Source: Acholeplasmataceae bacterium UBA6190 (GTDB lineage: Bacteria; Bacillota_I; Bacilli_A; Acholeplasmatales; Acholeplasmataceae). Taken from it: a stretch of 15,136 bases of DNA. The notes under the pieces are model-generated. The model saw only the letters and a program-made list of their open reading frames with translations. It was not told where the DNA came from and searched no databases. Of this stretch, positions 1-5,815 are shown piece after piece. Numbering within the stretch: position 1 is the first letter of the stretch; each line of letters opens with the position of its first letter. Made by a program: the position numbers and the translations under genes. Location of the stretch: the NCBI GenBank assembly GCA_002422045.1, contig DITG01000027.1, forward strand, positions 1 through 15,136. The letters run 5' to 3'.

Positions 1-147
1 TTGATGCACAGAATGACCTTTGAAGATGCCTAAAAGCGACTGGTTTTCCAGTTCGTAGTAATGGGTATGCAATCCTGCGTCATTTTTCAGACCACAGACA
101 AAGCACATGTCTGAATTATATTGTTTGCGTATAACCTTGTATTCCAT
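1..147 (-). CDS. Hotdog-fold thioesterase (PaaI-like), N-terminal part
   Basis: This gene runs off the left edge of the window, so only about 49 N-terminal residues are visible. The translation begins MEYKVIRKQYNSDMCFVCG and continues with KNDAGLHTHYYELEN. The CFVCG-x-x-N-x-x-GL pattern near the N terminus is typical of PaaI-type hotdog thioesterases, which hydrolyse acyl-CoA thioesters in the cytoplasm; the substrate cannot be told. I chose the ATG at 147-145 because the family pattern extends upstream of the internal Met at 108. The start lies inside the 3' end of the 106-aa membrane protein gene, a 32-base overlap, so translation is probably coupled. Only a weak GGAG sits about 13 bases upstream. 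It is the last visible gene of the Nudix-led operon. The family call is fairly safe, the function is not. Confidence 0.7.
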   Translation of the reverse strand, partial: MEYKVIRKQYNSDMCFVCGLKNDAGLHTHYYELENQSLLGIFKGHSVHQ

Positions 148-436
148 AGATGAAATCGAGCTCCAGGTGCATGTAGAATAGGAAGAAACTGGCAAAAACA
201 GTGACAACGAAAAAGAAAACGACTAGGATTCGATAAATCTTCGTGAACAAATCCTTGGATGGAACATGTAAGTAAAAACCGATCGAACAGGGGATGAACA
301 AGACTTGAAGTGCTTTCTTCTGCTCAATCTGATATTGGAACACACTGAACAGACGCATCAGAAACAGTATCGTCGTACCCCCAATCAGGGAAAGCCAAAA
401 CGCATTCACTAAGATATAAATCAAGAATTCAAACAT
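116..436 (-). CDS. Small membrane protein, unknown function (106 aa)
   Basis: I do not recognise the family. The protein has three hydrophobic stretches that could be membrane helices, at about residues 3-27, 44-58 and 67-91. A short charged, glutamine-rich loop (QIEQKK) lies between the first two. A strong AGGAGG ribosome binding site lies just upstream of the ATG at 436. The start overlaps the end of the preceding 48-aa gene by 8 bases, and the 3' end overlaps the thioesterase start by 32 bases, so it is an internal cistron of a tightly packed operon. Conserved packing and the good binding site argue that it is translated. A membrane-anchoring or accessory role for neighbouring hydrolases is possible but unsupported. 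Confidence 0.7.
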   Translation of the reverse strand: MFEFLIYILVNAFWLSLIGGTTILFLMRLFSVFQYQIEQKKALQVLFIPCSIGFYLHVPSKDLFTKIYRILVVFFFVVTVFASFFLFYMHLELDFIYGIQGYTQTI

Positions 437-575
437 GTTTTCGACCTCCTATGATGACATAGATGAGTCCGATGACTGGGATGAGGAAAAACAAAAACGA
501 TCCTGTGAAAAACAGGCCAACCACTGCCCAGAAAAACGATGACAACAAGACAAGTACTCGATCTTTAGTGTTCAT
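429..575 (-). CDS. 48-aa small membrane protein
   Basis: This short open frame fills the gap between the metallophosphoesterase and the 106-aa membrane protein. It starts MNTKDRVLVLLSS and ends IIGGRKHV. The core, about residues 7-42, is strongly hydrophobic with a GLFFTGS turn in the middle, so it could form one long or two short membrane helices with a basic C-terminal tail. The ATG at 575 overlaps the TGA of the metallophosphoesterase as ATGA. A GAGG binding site lies about 7 bases upstream. Its own TGA at 431-429 overlaps the next start by 8 bases. Those signals on both sides make it a likely real gene. The family and function are unknown. Confidence 0.72.
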   Translation of the reverse strand: MNTKDRVLVLLSSFFWAVVGLFFTGSFLFFLIPVIGLIYVIIGGRKHV

Positions 576-1519
576 GAGCGTACCTCACTGCCGGAAATGA
601 TTCCAGTTGATAGTGTGCCAGATGCATCAATTCTGATGAATCTGCCACCTTTTTCAAGATCACCGTAGCCGTTATAACCGGTCGCTCTGCCATAAGCGAG
701 CATGATACCGGATAAGTAGAAATAAAAGTCATTCAGATGGTCATGCCCGACAAAGACAGCCTTAGATCTGCCATGATAGACCATCGCATCAAAGAATCCG
801 GTATCGATGCTTTGTGCATAGACTCTTTTTTCTCGGAAAGTGCCGACATAATTTTCAGCCAGAATATATTGTCTGAGCGGAATGTGCATGAACACGATGG
901 AATCCACCGTATCTGTTTGGACATGGCTTTCATACCAGTTCACTTGAGCAAGTGAGAGATAGCCATAATCGTCTTCGAGTCCCTCGATGGGTTTGATTTC
1001 AGCTTTGGAATCCAACAGATAGAGTTTGTAGAAAGGGATTCCATTCTGATTGAAGACGATTGAAAAGTTGCCAAAGCCGCCATCATTTAACTGAGGTCCG
1101 ACTTTGAATAAGAGATATTCTGTTTCCGGTATGCGTCTTAAATATTCATGATAGTCGTTGAAATCTGTTTCATGATTGCCAAAAACAAATGTCCATGGTG
1201 TTTCAAGGGATTCCATGAAACCAATGAGTCTTGAGAATATCCTTGGCCCCTGAGGAGACATGGTCATATCGCCTGTGATGACAATCAAATCATATGTTTC
1301 AGCCTCATTCAAAGCTTTGATGAGATCAAAGGTATCTCTGTCTCTTTTGTCGATGCCGTATGTCAGATGAAGATCAGTGATCTGCAAGATATTCACTGTA
1401 TCTCTTTTCATCTCGATTTCAAACGGTACATCATCGGTATAGGTGATTTCATACGCCTGACAGGATGACAAAACGATTGAAAACAGAGAAAACAAAATGA
1501 TGATGGCTAATTTCTTCAT
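572..1519 (-). CDS. Metallophosphoesterase lipoprotein (calcineurin-like)
   Basis: The 315-aa protein has a lipoprotein signal peptide: KK, a hydrophobic stretch and then the lipobox LSSC with Cys20. It should therefore be anchored on the outer face of the membrane. The mature part carries the full calcineurin-like metal-binding set: D49-x-H51 (QITDLHL), G83-D84 (ITGDMT), G114-NHE (residues 114-117), H212 (VFMHIPL) and G258-HDH (residues 258-261). All residues needed for a dinuclear metal centre are present. The layout resembles purple-acid-phosphatase/Dcr2-like phosphohydrolases, so a phosphomonoester or nucleotide substrate outside the cell is plausible, but the substrate is not known. It is the third gene of the operon, joined to both neighbours by ATGA overlaps, with an AAAGGAG site before its start. 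Confidence 0.9.
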   Translation of the reverse strand: MKKLAIIILFSLFSIVLSSCQAYEITYTDDVPFEIEMKRDTVNILQITDLHLTYGIDKRDRDTFDLIKALNEAETYDLIVITGDMTMSPQGPRIFSRLIGFMESLETPWTFVFGNHETDFNDYHEYLRRIPETEYLLFKVGPQLNDGGFGNFSIVFNQNGIPFYKLYLLDSKAEIKPIEGLEDDYGYLSLAQVNWYESHVQTDTVDSIVFMHIPLRQYILAENYVGTFREKRVYAQSIDTGFFDAMVYHGRSKAVFVGHDHLNDFYFYLSGIMLAYGRATGYNGYGDLEKGGRFIRIDASGTLSTGIISGSEVRS

Positions 1520-1980
1520 GCGCTTTCTCCTTTCAAGAAATCTTCTAATTCGAAATGTCTGACCAGATTCATGTTGTAAAATGGTTCTTTATATTTGACA
1601 AAGACGAGTTCGTTTTCATTGATGTATCGCTTGATCACCAGTGTCGATGGATAGATGATGACGATTTTGGGTAGGTCAGATGCTAAGAAATAGGTCTGAT
1701 TCACCAACCTTGACTTGGATGCATCCCTGATTTCCCAGATGGATCTGCTGTTGACCGTCAAATCCTGATTGGCAGGGACATGAAAAAAGAGGACCTGCCA
1801 CGTTTTGCCGTTCATGGAAAACAGAGTTTTGTGTCCGGTATGCTCAAGGTTGCCATAGCGTTTGAAGGTTTCAATCGATATGGCTTTGATCGCATCGTTT
1901 TTCTTTTTTTGGATGACGGAGAGTGTCGCGATGCCGATCAGGCCAACAGCGGTACTACCGATGATGAGTTCTAGAATCAT
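1516..1980 (-). CDS. Membrane-anchored hypothetical protein (154 aa)
   Basis: I do not recognise this protein. Residues 2-24 form one hydrophobic N-terminal helix, followed by a basic KKK motif, so it is probably a single-pass protein with the soluble part on the cytoplasmic side. The soluble domain of about 125 residues is mixed alpha/beta in appearance, with clear alternating strands around GKTWQVLFFHV, PKIVIIYP and NELVFVKY. No catalytic motif stands out. It is the second gene of the Nudix-led operon. Its ATG overlaps the Nudix stop as ATGA, and its TGA overlaps the metallophosphoesterase start in the same way, which strongly suggests coupled translation. Confidence 0.75.
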   Translation of the reverse strand: MILELIIGSTAVGLIGIATLSVIQKKKNDAIKAISIETFKRYGNLEHTGHKTLFSMNGKTWQVLFFHVPANQDLTVNSRSIWEIRDASKSRLVNQTYFLASDLPKIVIIYPSTLVIKRYINENELVFVKYKEPFYNMNLVRHFELEDFLKGESA

Positions 1981-2462
1981 AAGGACGCTTCTTTCGTTTG
2001 GGATACAGACAAGAGATGTCTGCCTTCAAATGTACAATGATAGTGATACCGATCTGGATTAAAGATGACGGTAGGTAAAAAATAAGGGATGTTGTGTGCG
2101 ACCCCGTAGTTTTCGAAATCGGTCGCCCATTCAATCGTTTTCCAATCGAGAATGCCTTCAGGGGTGTCTTTAGGTGTTTCATAGACGAAATCATCAGAGA
2201 CATGAATGACAAAGATATGCAAGCCTTTGCCCATGGCATCAAATGAATTCCAGGTCAGTGTCCCTTTGTCTTCGATCATCGAAGGATTGATCTTGATGCC
2301 GGTTTCTTCGATGATTTCACGGATGATACATGCTTCAATCGATTCACCTGGCTCGACTTTGCCACCCAGACCGTTCCAGCAACCCTTCCAAGGGTTTTTA
2401 TGTCGGTTGACCAGTAGTACTTCATCTTTTCTTTTGACAAACCCCAGCGTGTAACGATACAT
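1977..2462 (-). CDS. Nudix hydrolase (MutT/8-oxo-dGTP diphosphatase-like)
   Basis: The 161-aa cytoplasmic protein carries a perfect Nudix box, residues 34-56: G34-x5-E40-x7-R48-E49-x-x-E52-E53-x-G55-I56. The box is preceded by NPWKGCWNGLGGKVEPGES, which is common in MutT-like enzymes. Such enzymes cleave nucleoside diphosphates linked to another group, and in this subgroup often sanitise oxidised dGTP; the exact substrate is an inference. A longer frame starts at 2489, but I chose the ATG at 2462. A GTGAGGG binding site lies 5 bases upstream of it, and MYRYTLGFVKRKDEVLLVNR is a normal family N terminus. It is the first gene of the six-gene minus-strand operon, expressed from an extended -10 promoter about 28 bases upstream. 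Confidence 0.88.
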   Translation of the reverse strand: MYRYTLGFVKRKDEVLLVNRHKNPWKGCWNGLGGKVEPGESIEACIIREIIEETGIKINPSMIEDKGTLTWNSFDAMGKGLHIFVIHVSDDFVYETPKDTPEGILDWKTIEWATDFENYGVAHNIPYFLPTVIFNPDRYHYHCTFEGRHLLSVSQTKEASL

Positions 2463-2489
2463 GGTTTCCCTCACTTCATGACTAATCAA

Positions 2490-2498
2490 ATTATATCA
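2490..2498 (-). promoter_or_regulatory. Extended -10 promoter of the Nudix operon
   Basis: On the minus strand the sequence reads TGATATAAT, a perfect -10 hexamer with the TGN extension. No convincing -35 lies 16-18 bases upstream. The predicted start of transcription leaves a leader of about 20 bases before the Nudix ATG, which contains its binding site. Confidence 0.6.
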
Positions 2499-2560
2499 TG
2501 TGAACCCCAATTTAGATGAGATAAAAATCCTGTGCCTGATTTCACCATGATTTCTATTTC

Positions 2561-2569
2561 TGTGATAAC
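2561..2569 (+). promoter_or_regulatory. Possible extended -10 for the DUF1801 gene
   Basis: TGTGATAAC could serve as TGN plus a -10-like GATAAC, with TTTCAC at 2540-2545 as a possible -35 (18-base spacer). It lies about 23 bases before the ATG at 2592 and is divergent from the Nudix promoter. The match is weak and rests mainly on position. Confidence 0.3.
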
Positions 2570-2591
2570 ATAAAAATATGAGGTGATATTC

Positions 2592-2954
2592 ATGCTTAAA
2601 GATATCCAAAGTTACCGGGAAACCTTATCTGAAACCGGGAAATCTTGGTATGATGCTGCAGTCAGTCATATGACATCCCATTACCCAGAATATCCTTTGG
2701 TGATGTCATATTCGAGACCGACATACAAGTTGATCGGCAAGATCTTTTTGATGCTGGGTGGCGGAAAAGAACATTTTTCGATTTACACCACAGATTTCGA
2801 TTATGTCGAATCTTTAAAGCTTTTGAAGATCAAAGGTCTGAAATTCGGCAAGTCAGCAGTCTTGTTTCAGTTCAAGGATCAAGCGCATATGAAACTGGCC
2901 ATCAAGATGATGGATGATGTGATTGAAAGAGTCCGATTGGGTGTCACCAAATAA
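2592..2954 (+). CDS. DUF1801 (YdhG-like) domain protein
   Basis: The 120-aa protein matches the general layout of the DUF1801/YdhG family, a small cytoplasmic fold related to frataxin/CyaY. It has an N-terminal helix, then VMSYSRPTYKLIGKIFLMLGG, then HFSIYTTDF, and a C-terminal K-x-A-V-L-F-Q strand before a helix. The biochemical role of the family is not established; iron-chaperone and stress roles have been suggested for relatives. A GTG at 2583 is in frame, but AGGTG at 2581-2585 is placed as the binding site for the ATG at 2592, which is why I use that start. The gene stands alone on the plus strand, divergent from the Nudix operon and upstream of the tRNA gene. Confidence 0.7.
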   Translation: MLKDIQSYRETLSETGKSWYDAAVSHMTSHYPEYPLVMSYSRPTYKLIGKIFLMLGGGKEHFSIYTTDFDYVESLKLLKIKGLKFGKSAVLFQFKDQAHMKLAIKMMDDVIERVRLGVTK

Positions 2955-2979
2955 CCTTCTTATGTATAAGAATGATGCT

Positions 2980-3002
2980 CCTAAAAATCGTTTATTTTTG
3001 GG
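2980..3002 (+). other. AT-rich hairpin after the DUF1801 gene
   Basis: CCTAAAAAT and ATTTTTGGG can pair as a 9-bp stem, one pair being T-G, around a 5-base loop. It lies 26 bases after the DUF1801 stop. There is no T-run after it, so it is not a standard intrinsic terminator. It might be a 3'-end stabilising structure or chance in AT-rich DNA. Confidence 0.25.
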
Positions 3003-3010
3003 GTTATGTC

Positions 3011-3038
3011 TTGCTTTTTAAAATTCCTATGCTATAAT
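3011..3038 (+). promoter_or_regulatory. Promoter of tRNA-Lys
   Basis: TTGCTT at 3011-3016 and TATAAT at 3033-3038 are separated by 16 bases, and TGC precedes the -10, giving an extended form. The expected start of transcription lies about 15 bases before the mature tRNA 5' end. This is the best complete promoter in the window. Confidence 0.8.
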
Positions 3039-3059
3039 AATCAATGCACGGCGAAATAT

Positions 3060-3135
3060 GCCTCCTTAGCTCAGCTGGCAGAGCAACTGACTCTTAATCA
3101 GTGGGTCTACGGTTCGATCCCGTAAGGGGGTACCA
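3060..3135 (+). tRNA. tRNA-Lys (anticodon CTT)
   Basis: A full cloverleaf can be drawn by eye. The 7-bp acceptor stem pairs 3060-3066 with 3125-3131, including a G-T closing pair and a T-G pair. The D arm contains AGCTCAGCTGGCAGAGC. The anticodon stem CTGA/TCAG carries the loop CTCTTAA with anticodon CTT, and the T arm is TACGG-TTCGATC-CCGTA. The discriminator base is A, and the CCA end is encoded at 3133-3135. It decodes AAG lysine codons. It has its own promoter and a terminator 10 bases downstream, so it is a single-gene unit. I see no integrase or repeated 3' end near it. Confidence 0.96.
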
Positions 3136-3145
3136 TTTCAAAAAC

Positions 3146-3170
3146 AAAACCACTTTCGAGTGGTTTTTTT
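3146..3170 (+). terminator. Intrinsic terminator after tRNA-Lys, possibly bidirectional
   Basis: AAAACCACT (3146-3154) and AGTGGTTTT (3159-3167) form a 9-bp stem with a TTCG loop, followed by a T-run to 3170. The minus-strand 131-aa gene stops at 3172-3170, directly against the hairpin. The reverse reading also ends in TTTTGTTTTTG, so it may serve both directions. Confidence 0.85.
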
Positions 3171-3565
3171 CATACCTCAAAGGTTCTAATACTTAATCCA
3201 CTCTCAAAATGAATATTGAAGGATTCGACACTCACCAAATCACGGTCTTTGACTTCAAGAATCTTGCAGCCTCTGGTTGGAAACTCATGATGAAATCTCT
3301 GATCATCAGCCAAGTCATCGATTCTGATGATCATGATCGTTCCTGTATCGGTGCCGATGCCATCAAAGTAGCCATCTCCTTCTGCGGTTCTGGTGATATA
3401 GAAAGAAACACCATCAATCAAAAGATGCTGAAACTTGTTCATATCGAGATAAAAGAGATCCCATAATTTTTGGACAAAAAGGTCTCCTTCTGGATTTTTA
3501 CGAATGAAAATGGCTGGATCACCGATGAAATAGTGACCTTGGCTTAACTCATAGGAAACGTTCAT
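3170..3565 (-). CDS. Hypothetical protein with IGDP and TAEGDG motifs (131 aa)
   Basis: I cannot name the family with certainty. The N terminus contains HYFIGDPAIFI and the centre contains FYITRTAEGDGYFDG. This IGDP then T-x-x-GDG pattern recurs in small uncharacterised bacterial and phage proteins that I recall only in outline. There is no signal peptide or membrane helix, so it is probably cytoplasmic. The start overlaps the 3' end of the endonuclease gene by 17 bases, and an AAAGGAG site lies about 8 bases upstream. The two genes are therefore co-transcribed and perhaps coupled. A role linked to the secreted nuclease, such as protection of the cell, would be speculation. Confidence 0.65.
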   Translation of the reverse strand: MNVSYELSQGHYFIGDPAIFIRKNPEGDLFVQKLWDLFYLDMNKFQHLLIDGVSFYITRTAEGDGYFDGIGTDTGTIMIIRIDDLADDQRFHHEFPTRGCKILEVKDRDLVSVESFNIHFESGLSIRTFEV

Positions 3566-4565
3566 GAACGATGCTCCTTTCGATGATCATGGCCAACAAT
3601 ATATTCGATGGCTTGAAATAACTGACGGTTTCAGGTTCAATCAACTGATCAATCGTCTTGTTTTCCCAGATCAGGTGCGCATAGGCTGGCTGATCGATGA
3701 AAGGATTACGGTTGCCCTGTGCTTGAAAGATCACTTCGTTTCTTTGTTTTTCAAAATCGTCAACCGGATCTTCCCGGTGCCATTCTAAAAGTAAGGATAA
3801 CTTACCCATCTTCGCACCTGCGAGGGTGTAATGATTGGATTCATCCTCCAAACCATCGTCAGTTAAGATCAAAAAATCATAAGTCGTGGCCATATAGAAC
3901 AGGATACGTGCGACATCACCTTTGTGGTCATCGCCAGGATAGTATCCACCACCGGTCACGGTCTGTGGTCCTCCTGTGGCATCGTCATAGAAACGGTCGC
4001 TTCTCGATGAGTTCACGGCCGGTGTGATGGCTCTGAGGTTATGCAGGTCAGAAGCCTGATTTCTACCACTTTCCTCGACACGCTCCATCCCAAGTCTGGA
4101 ATTTGGCCAGACATGTTCACGGTGCCAGGAGGTCGAATCCCAAGTGGCGTTGACCAGTAATCCGTTATAGACATTATAGACTTTCGTACGGTCAGTCAAG
4201 CTCAAGTCAGCTTCTGCAAGCACTGTTTTCGCATCGCTATAGCGTTGCAAGGTCAAGCCATCGTTGGTGATCTCATTCAGTGCGTTTTGAAGCTCTTCAC
4301 CAGTGAGTAAATGTGCGGGTGCATAATAACCTGTGGAAAGATTCTGATAATAGTAGTAGCCCTCTGCGTTTTGACCTGCACCATAGGTCGGTTCTGCCTG
4401 GTTTTGTTGGTACCAGATGACAAAGACAACCACAACAACAATCAACAACAAGGACATCAGTGGTGATGTTTTCTTATTGCTTGCGCGATGGATTGCTTTG
4501 GAGACGTTCATCTGTGATGACGTTTTCTTTTTGGATGTTGATGACTTTTTCTTGGTCGTTGCCAT
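3549..4565 (-). CDS. Membrane-anchored endonuclease I family nuclease
   Basis: The 338-aa protein starts with a Lys/Ser/Thr-rich cytoplasmic tail (residues 1-34), then one membrane helix (about 36-52), and then a domain of about 280 residues outside the cell. That domain has the Endonuclease I (EndA/PF04231) signatures: WHREHVWPNS around R149-E150-H151, the His-metal finger; DLHNLRAI at 183-190; NSSRSDRFYDD at 195-205; GDVARILFYMA at 216-226; and a C-terminal NEVIFQAQGNRNPFIDQP block at 286-303. Relatives cut DNA or RNA without sequence specificity. An anchored surface nuclease would release nucleotides for salvage. An AAGGGGG site precedes the ATG, and an extended -10 lies about 28 bases upstream. 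It overlaps the next gene by 17 bases. Confidence 0.92.
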   Translation of the reverse strand: MATTKKKSSTSKKKTSSQMNVSKAIHRASNKKTSPLMSLLLIVVVVVFVIWYQQNQAEPTYGAGQNAEGYYYYQNLSTGYYAPAHLLTGEELQNALNEITNDGLTLQRYSDAKTVLAEADLSLTDRTKVYNVYNGLLVNATWDSTSWHREHVWPNSRLGMERVEESGRNQASDLHNLRAITPAVNSSRSDRFYDDATGGPQTVTGGGYYPGDDHKGDVARILFYMATTYDFLILTDDGLEDESNHYTLAGAKMGKLSLLLEWHREDPVDDFEKQRNEVIFQAQGNRNPFIDQPAYAHLIWENKTIDQLIEPETVSYFKPSNILLAMIIERSIVHERFL

Positions 4566-4592
4566 GGAAAATCCCCCTTGCCTTTTATGTTT

Positions 4593-4601
4593 ATCTTATC
4601 A
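4593..4601 (-). promoter_or_regulatory. Extended -10 promoter of the endonuclease gene
   Basis: On the minus strand the sequence reads TGATAAGAT, that is TGN plus TAAGAT, one mismatch from consensus. No good -35 is visible. It gives a leader of about 20 bases before the ATG at 4565. Confidence 0.5.
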
Positions 4602-4630
4602 TAGTTTGATGATGATCACCTTTCATATAC

Positions 4631-4655
4631 AAAAAAACGTGTACAAAGTACACAT
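4631..4655 (-). terminator. Intrinsic terminator of the EEP/membrane protein unit
   Basis: On the minus strand ATGTGTAC pairs with GTACACGT (one T-G pair) around a 3-base loop, followed by seven T residues. It begins one base after the stop of the 105-aa membrane protein gene. Confidence 0.85.
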
Positions 4656-4656
4656 T

Positions 4657-4974
4657 TTAAGACTCATTGAAATAAATCAATCCGATGCCCGTCATGAAGA
4701 TGCCGATGGCATAAAACCACGTCATATCCCATTCATGGACCCATGAGGCAAAAGCACTGTAGAACAAGATGGTCAATCCGCCGACATAGACCATGCGTAG
4801 GAATCTTGACTTCCATGTTTTTTTGATGTAGATGGCATAAAGGATTCCATACGATAAAAAGATGACCATGTAAATAGGAAAGAAATATTCCGATACCTTC
4901 GCTGCGATCAGTGACCCCATCAACAAGAGATTGAAAATGGCACCTGGCACATTTTTAGGACGTTGATATCTCAT
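4657..4974 (-). CDS. Small multi-pass membrane protein, unknown (105 aa)
   Basis: The protein is almost entirely hydrophobic, with about four possible membrane helices at residues 11-28, 31-49, 58-75 and 84-102. Short basic loops lie between them, such as YIKKTWKSR near residues 49-57. The positive loops suggest an inside N terminus. I do not recognise the family. The ATG overlaps the stop of the upstream EEP hydrolase as ATGA, so the two are translated together. The unit ends in a strong terminator right after this gene. A membrane partner for the hydrolase is possible, but nothing in the sequence shows it. Confidence 0.72.
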   Translation of the reverse strand: MRYQRPKNVPGAIFNLLLMGSLIAAKVSEYFFPIYMVIFLSYGILYAIYIKKTWKSRFLRMVYVGGLTILFYSAFASWVHEWDMTWFYAIGIFMTGIGLIYFNES

Positions 4975-5738
4975 GGTTTGAATCCTTCGATGATGTCAAA
5001 ATAGATGGCTATCGGATAATGATCGGACAAGTACTGATCAGGGAGAAAATGATGAATCACTTCGAAGGATAGGATATCGATATCTGATGTGGTCATGATG
5101 TAGTCGATAGGATATCCCTTTGTATCTTTGGAATACCCATGAAAGGTTAGTGTGATTTTGGATTTGTTTTCATAGACTGAATTCAGTTTTGAAGTCAGAT
5201 AGCGAACCGTTTTGGATTCCGGATAACGATTGAAGTCTCCGGTCAATAGAAGTGAACCACCATGGATGACTTGGAGTTCAATCATTTTTTTGTATAAGAT
5301 CTTGGCTTGGGAAAGTGAGATCTCATCGCTTGCGTAATCGAGATGGGTATTAAATAGTAACATCCGATGATGTTCATGATCTTCAAGGACAGCATAGGTT
5401 GCAATCCGAGGAAAATGACTACCATTCAACACCGATTCCACTTCAGGTGTATCTGATAACCAGAACGTATGTGCATCGATTATTTGAAAACGATCTTTTC
5501 TGATGAAAACAGGAGTCCCTTCACCCCGTTGATCGCGTCCCTTGCCAAAGGCATGATACATGGGGAGTGCTGTTTTCAGTTCATCCAACATCGATGGGGA
5601 CACTTCTTGAAAACCGATGAGATCAGGCGCATCGTTTAGGATAAAGTCAAAAACATGGGGCTTTCTATAGTCCCATGCATGCTTGCCATCGACTGAAACA
5701 TTGACTCTGACATTAAAACTCATCAAACGTGTACGCAT
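4971..5738 (-). CDS. Endonuclease/exonuclease/phosphatase (EEP) family hydrolase
   Basis: The 255-aa cytoplasmic protein has the full EEP set in order: MSFNVR with N9; FQEV with E45; a GEGTPVFIRKDRF strand; FNTHLDY with H132 and D134; TGDFN with D168 and N170; PIDYIM with D212; and SDHYPI with D239-H240. These residues form the single metal-dependent phosphodiester or phosphomonoester site. The GRDQRGEGTPVF pattern is common among small bacterial EEP proteins of unassigned substrate. It could act on nucleic acid, phospholipid head groups or other phosphoesters. No signal peptide is seen. It is the first gene of a two-gene unit with a GGTGA site and an extended -10 promoter, and overlaps the next gene as ATGA. 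Confidence 0.88.
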   Translation of the reverse strand: MRTRLMSFNVRVNVSVDGKHAWDYRKPHVFDFILNDAPDLIGFQEVSPSMLDELKTALPMYHAFGKGRDQRGEGTPVFIRKDRFQIIDAHTFWLSDTPEVESVLNGSHFPRIATYAVLEDHEHHRMLLFNTHLDYASDEISLSQAKILYKKMIELQVIHGGSLLLTGDFNRYPESKTVRYLTSKLNSVYENKSKITLTFHGYSKDTKGYPIDYIMTTSDIDILSFEVIHHFLPDQYLSDHYPIAIYFDIIEGFKP

Positions 5739-5754
5739 ATGCTCACCTGCCTTG

Positions 5755-5782
5755 ATTATATCACGAAATACTGACTTGAAAA
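5755..5782 (-). promoter_or_regulatory. Promoter of the EEP hydrolase unit
   Basis: TGATATAAT (5763-5755, minus strand) is a perfect -10 with the TGN extension. TTTTCA at 5782-5777 is a possible -35 with a 16-base spacer. The leader before the ATG is only about 10 bases. It is interleaved with the divergent CE12 promoter. Confidence 0.6.
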
Positions 5783-5784
5783 CA

Positions 5785-5793
5785 TGCTACAAT
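5785..5793 (+). promoter_or_regulatory. Extended -10 promoter of the CE12 esterase gene
   Basis: TGCTACAAT is TGN plus TACAAT, one mismatch from consensus, 23 bases before the ATG at 5816. No good -35 is seen. The divergent EEP promoter overlaps this region, so one protein bound here could affect both. Confidence 0.5.
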
Positions 5794-5815
5794 AAGATGG
5801 AAAGGATGTGTGTTC

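Noticed and set aside
2463..2489. Upstream start of the Nudix gene at 2489
   Set aside because: The good binding site lies between the two Met codons and serves the inner ATG at 2462. The -10 element at 2490-2495 would also leave no leader for a start at 2489.
3060..3170. tRNA-Lys as an integration site for a mobile element
   Set aside because: No repeated tRNA 3' end, integrase or phage-like gene is seen in the window.
4417..4746. Plus-strand 109-codon frame opposite the endonuclease start and terminator
   Set aside because: It crosses the endonuclease promoter and another gene's terminator, and its Thr/Asn-rich start is the reverse of the Lys/Ser-rich tail and membrane helix.
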